Positions 10,882 to 13,624 of a stretch of 13,624 nt of DNA are shown here, one piece after another. A model generated the notes under the pieces. The model did no database searches. It was not told the DNA's origin and saw only the letters and a program-made list of their open reading frames with translations. The position numbers and the translations under genes are program-made. Where the stretch lies: NCBI GenBank assembly GCA_949025205.1, contig CARMXJ010000036.1:1-13624 (forward strand), in the 5' to 3' direction. The DNA is from an uncultured Bacilli bacterium. GTDB lineage: Bacteria; Bacillota_I; Bacilli_A; RF39; UBA660. How positions within the stretch are numbered: the stretch's first letter is position 1; every line of letters starts with the position of its first letter.

Positions 10882-13509
10882 ATGGCAAAATATGTGTATT
10901 TATTTAGTGAAGGAAATAAAGACATGCGAGATTTGCTTGGTGGTAAAGGGGCCAACTTAGCAGAAATGACAAATATTGGCATGCCTGTACCAAGAGGATT
11001 TACCATTACAACAGAGGCTTGTACAAACTATTACGAACAAAAAGAAACGATTAGCGAAGAAATCACAAACGAAATTTTAAGCAAAGTAGAAGAACTAGAG
11101 AAAATGACTGGAAAAACATTTGGAGATAAACAAAATCCACTATTAGTAAGTGTAAGAAGTGGTGCAAGAGCATCCATGCCAGGAATGATGGATACGGTTC
11201 TTAACTTGGGATTAAATGATGATGGGGCAGTTGGCTTTACAAAAGCAACCCAAAACAAAAGATTTGTATACGATTCATATCGTAGATTTATTCAAATGTT
11301 TGCAGATGTAGTAAAAGGGTATCCTAAAAGTGCTTTTGAACGCCACCTAGATGAAATAAAAGAAAAAAAGAAAGTTAAATTTGATACCGATTTAACAGAA
11401 GAAGACATGGTGGAAGTTACTAATGATTTTAAAAGAATTTATAAAGAAATTGCAGGGGAAGAATTTCCACAAGATCCAAAAGTCCAACTAATCGAAGCAG
11501 TAACCGCTGTATTTAGAAGTTGGAATAACGATAGGGCTATTTATTATCGTAGAATGAATGATATTCCGTCTAGTTGGGGAACAGCTGTCAATGTCCAAGA
11601 GATGGTTTATGGAAACCGTGGAAATAATTCTGGAACAGGAGTAGCTTTCACAAGAAACCCTGCAACAGGAGAAAAGAAACTATATGGGGAATACCTAATC
11701 AATGCGCAAGGAGAAGATGTAGTGGCAGGTATTCGTACACCAGAGCCTATTAGTAAACTAGAAACGGATATGCCAGAAGTATACAAACAATTTGTTGAAA
11801 TTGCATCTAAATTAGAAAATCACTACAAAGACATGCAAGACATGGAATTTACAATTGAAAATGGACGCCTTTTTATGTTACAAACGAGAAATGGAAAACG
11901 CACAGCTGCTGCTGCACTTAAAATAGCTGTAGACTTGGTAAAGGAAGGCATGATTACAGAACGTGAAGCACTTTTAAAAGTAGAACCAAAACAATTGGAT
12001 GCTTTACTTCATCCAACGTTTAGCACGGAAGCTTTAAAAAAAGGAGAAGTGATCGCAACAGGCTTAGCAGCAAGTCCAGGAGCTGGAGCAGGAAAAATAT
12101 ACTTTACTGCAGAGGATGTAATAGAAGCTAGTAAAAGAGGAGAAGACACTATTTTAGTAAGACTAGAAACAAGTCCAGAAGACATCGAAGGAATGAACCA
12201 TGCCAAAGGTATTCTTACTATCCGTGGGGGTATGACAAGCCATGCTGCTGTAGTAGCGCGTGGAATGGGACGTTGTTGTGTTAGTGGTTGTGGAGAATTA
12301 AAAATTGAAGAAGAAAAGAAAACATTAACAACCAAAAATGGAAAAGTATATAAAGAAGGTGATGAAATCTCTTTAGATGGAAGCACAGGAAACGTTTACA
12401 ATGGTATTTTGGAAAGTGTTGAGCCAAGCATTAGTGGAGATTTCGAAACATTTATGACTTGGGCAGATGATGCAAGAAGAATGAAAATTAGAACAAATGC
12501 AGATACACCAAAAGATGCCTTGCAAGCTAAAAAATTTGGAGCAGAAGGTATAGGGCTTTGTCGTACAGAGCATATGTTCTTTGAAAGTGAAAGAATCTTT
12601 AACTTTAGAAGAATGATAGCAGCAGAAACTCTAGAACAAAGAGAAGAAGCGTTAGAAAAAATATTACCTTACCAAAGAGCAGATTTTGAAGAATTATACC
12701 GTGCTATGGCTCCATACCCAGTTGTTATTCGTTACCTAGATCCTCCTTTACATGAATTCTTACCAAAAGAAGATAATGAAATAAAAGAACTTGCTGCCTC
12801 ACTAAATATGAGCTTTGAATCATTAAAATCTAGAGTAGAATCACTAAAAGAATTTAATCCGATGATGGGTCATCGTGGTTGTAGACTTGCAATCACCTAC
12901 CCAGAAATTGCTAAAATGCAAACAAAAGCAGTCATTGAAGCAGCTATTAATGTAACCAAAGAAGGAATTGAAGTAGAGCCAGAAATCATGATTCCATTAG
13001 TTGGAGATATAAACGAATTAAAATATGTAAAAAATGTGGTTTGTGAAACAGCAGATACTTTAATAAAAGAATCTGGGATTGTTCTAAAATACCAAGTAGG
13101 AACCATGATTGAAATTCCAAGAGCAGCTCTAATGGCTGATGTTATTGCGAATGAAGCAGAATTCTTCTCATTCGGAACAAACGACTTAACACAAATGACT
13201 TATGGTTTCAGTCGTGATGATGCGGGTAAATTTTTAAATGATTACTACGCTAAAGGAATATTTGAATCAGATCCTTTTGCTAAAATTGATGAAACCGGAG
13301 TAGGTGCTTTAGTTCGTATGGCAGCAGAAAAAGGAAGAAGTGTAAGAAAAGAAATTAGCCTTGGTGTATGTGGAGAACATGGAGGAGATCCAGCAAGTAT
13401 CGAATTCTGCGAAAGCGTTGGACTTGATTACGTATCCTGTTCACCATTTAGAGTTCCGATTGCCAGACTTGCAGCAGCACAAGCAGCTATCAAAAATAAG
13501 AAAAATTAG
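10882..13509 (+). CDS. ppdK: Pyruvate, phosphate dikinase
   Basis: Interconverts pyruvate, ATP and phosphate with PEP, AMP and pyrophosphate; in fermentative bacteria it often runs glycolytically, saving ATP through PPi. The 875-residue protein matches the family length (about 874 in Clostridium symbiosum). Domains in order: ATP-grasp nucleotide-binding region about 1-340 (LLGGKGANLAEM at about 18-29, SVRSGARASMPGMMDT near 91-106), phosphohistidine domain about 390-510 with catalytic H454 in GGMTSHAAVVARGMG (T452 is the position regulated by phosphorylation in plant and some bacterial enzymes), and a C-terminal TIM barrel with R561 (GLCRTEHMFFE), MGHRGCRL, GTMIEIPRAAL, FGTNDLTQMTYGFSRDD and catalytic C830 in GVCGEHGGDP. 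All key residues are present. It has its own strong promoter and ribosome site. No gene for a PPDK regulatory kinase/phosphatase is seen in the window; the 3' flank is too short to exclude one. Confidence 0.98.
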   Translation: MAKYVYLFSEGNKDMRDLLGGKGANLAEMTNIGMPVPRGFTITTEACTNYYEQKETISEEITNEILSKVEELEKMTGKTFGDKQNPLLVSVRSGARASMPGMMDTVLNLGLNDDGAVGFTKATQNKRFVYDSYRRFIQMFADVVKGYPKSAFERHLDEIKEKKKVKFDTDLTEEDMVEVTNDFKRIYKEIAGEEFPQDPKVQLIEAVTAVFRSWNNDRAIYYRRMNDIPSSWGTAVNVQEMVYGNRGNNSGTGVAFTRNPATGEKKLYGEYLINAQGEDVVAGIRTPEPISKLETDMPEVYKQFVEIASKLENHYKDMQDMEFTIENGRLFMLQTRNGKRTAAAALKIAVDLVKEGMITEREALLKVEPKQLDALLHPTFSTEALKKGEVIATGLAASPGAGAGKIYFTAEDVIEASKRGEDTILVRLETSPEDIEGMNHAKGILTIRGGMTSHAAVVARGMGRCCVSGCGELKIEEEKKTLTTKNGKVYKEGDEISLDGSTGNVYNGILESVEPSISGDFETFMTWADDARRMKIRTNADTPKDALQAKKFGAEGIGLCRTEHMFFESERIFNFRRMIAAETLEQREEALEKILPYQRADFEELYRAMAPYPVVIRYLDPPLHEFLPKEDNEIKELAASLNMSFESLKSRVESLKEFNPMMGHRGCRLAITYPEIAKMQTKAVIEAAINVTKEGIEVEPEIMIPLVGDINELKYVKNVVCETADTLIKESGIVLKYQVGTMIEIPRAALMADVIANEAEFFSFGTNDLTQMTYGFSRDDAGKFLNDYYAKGIFESDPFAKIDETGVGALVRMAAEKGRSVRKEISLGVCGEHGGDPASIEFCESVGLDYVSCSPFRVPIARLAAAQAAIKNKKN

Positions 13510-13624
13510 TTAATAGTGTTCAATCAGCATAATAATTCAAAATATTGAATATATTATAAAGGTATACTAATGTCAATAATTTAAGAAAATGTCTCAAAAA
13601 ATAATAAATATAAACGGGAAATAA
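13510..13624. other. Non-coding tail of the window
   Basis: 115 very AT-rich bases after ppdK. A short inverted repeat ATTCAA/TTGAAT (about 13535-13550) is present but lacks a T tract, and a TATACT at 13563-13568 could be a -10 for a gene beyond the edge without a matching -35. Nothing here can be firmly assigned; no clear ppdK terminator is seen. Confidence 0.4.

Noticed and set aside
12009..12386. Minus-strand frame of 125 residues inside ppdK
   Set aside because: Antisense to the phosphohistidine domain; no start signals and low-complexity Ser/Pro-rich product.
1..13624. Mycoplasma-type code with TGA as Trp
   Set aside because: Absence of TGA stops among ten genes hinted at it, but every conserved Trp is TGG and no frame needs TGA readthrough; TAA preference is explained by AT richness.
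1..13624. CRISPR array, tRNA or rRNA genes
   Set aside because: No regularly spaced direct repeats and no tRNA-like cloverleaf or rRNA signature seen on either strand when read by eye.

Overview
The window is a piece of a very AT-rich, low-GC Gram-positive (Bacillota) chromosome. The gene content and order (rbgA, rnhB, topA, xerC) echo the rbgA-rnhB...topA...xerC block of Bacillus subtilis. The AT bias and a PPi-linked pyruvate phosphate dikinase fit gut-type Erysipelotrichia/RF39-like Bacilli or Clostridia better than Bacillus; that placement is inference. All ten coding regions end in TAA or TAG, every Trp is TGG and no frame is interrupted by TGA, so the standard bacterial code applies and not the Mycoplasma code. 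Every gene is on the + strand.

Layout. (1) 1-1190: 3' two-thirds of a large serine recombinase whose catalytic N-terminus lies outside the window; probably the right end of an integrated element. (2) 1263-2132 rbgA (50S ribosome assembly GTPase), then 2197-3090, an unrecognised 297-residue protein. (3) 3179-7898: a tight run of rnhB (RNase HII), a lipoteichoic-acid-synthase-family membrane enzyme overlapping rnhB by 32 nt, and topA (topoisomerase I) 12 nt later. (4) 8067-9853: a divergent J-domain protein and a small helical protein with an internal duplication; both lack a recognised function. (5) 9873-10787 xerC-type tyrosine recombinase. (6) 10882-13509 ppdK. The last 115 bases hold no gene I can support.

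The core genes serve genome maintenance (rnhB, topA, xerC), ribosome assembly (rbgA), envelope polymer synthesis (LTA-synthase family) and central carbon metabolism (ppdK). The least explained parts are the 2197-3090 protein and the J-domain/repeat-protein pair sitting between topA and xerC.

Regulatory layout is strikingly uniform. Most transcription units start from an extended -10 box (TGnTAWAAT) only 17-25 nt upstream of the start codon, and most of these boxes sit directly after a terminator-like hairpin of the preceding gene, so terminator and promoter are interleaved. No convincing new defence or CRISPR-like system is visible; no CRISPR array, tRNA or rRNA was found.
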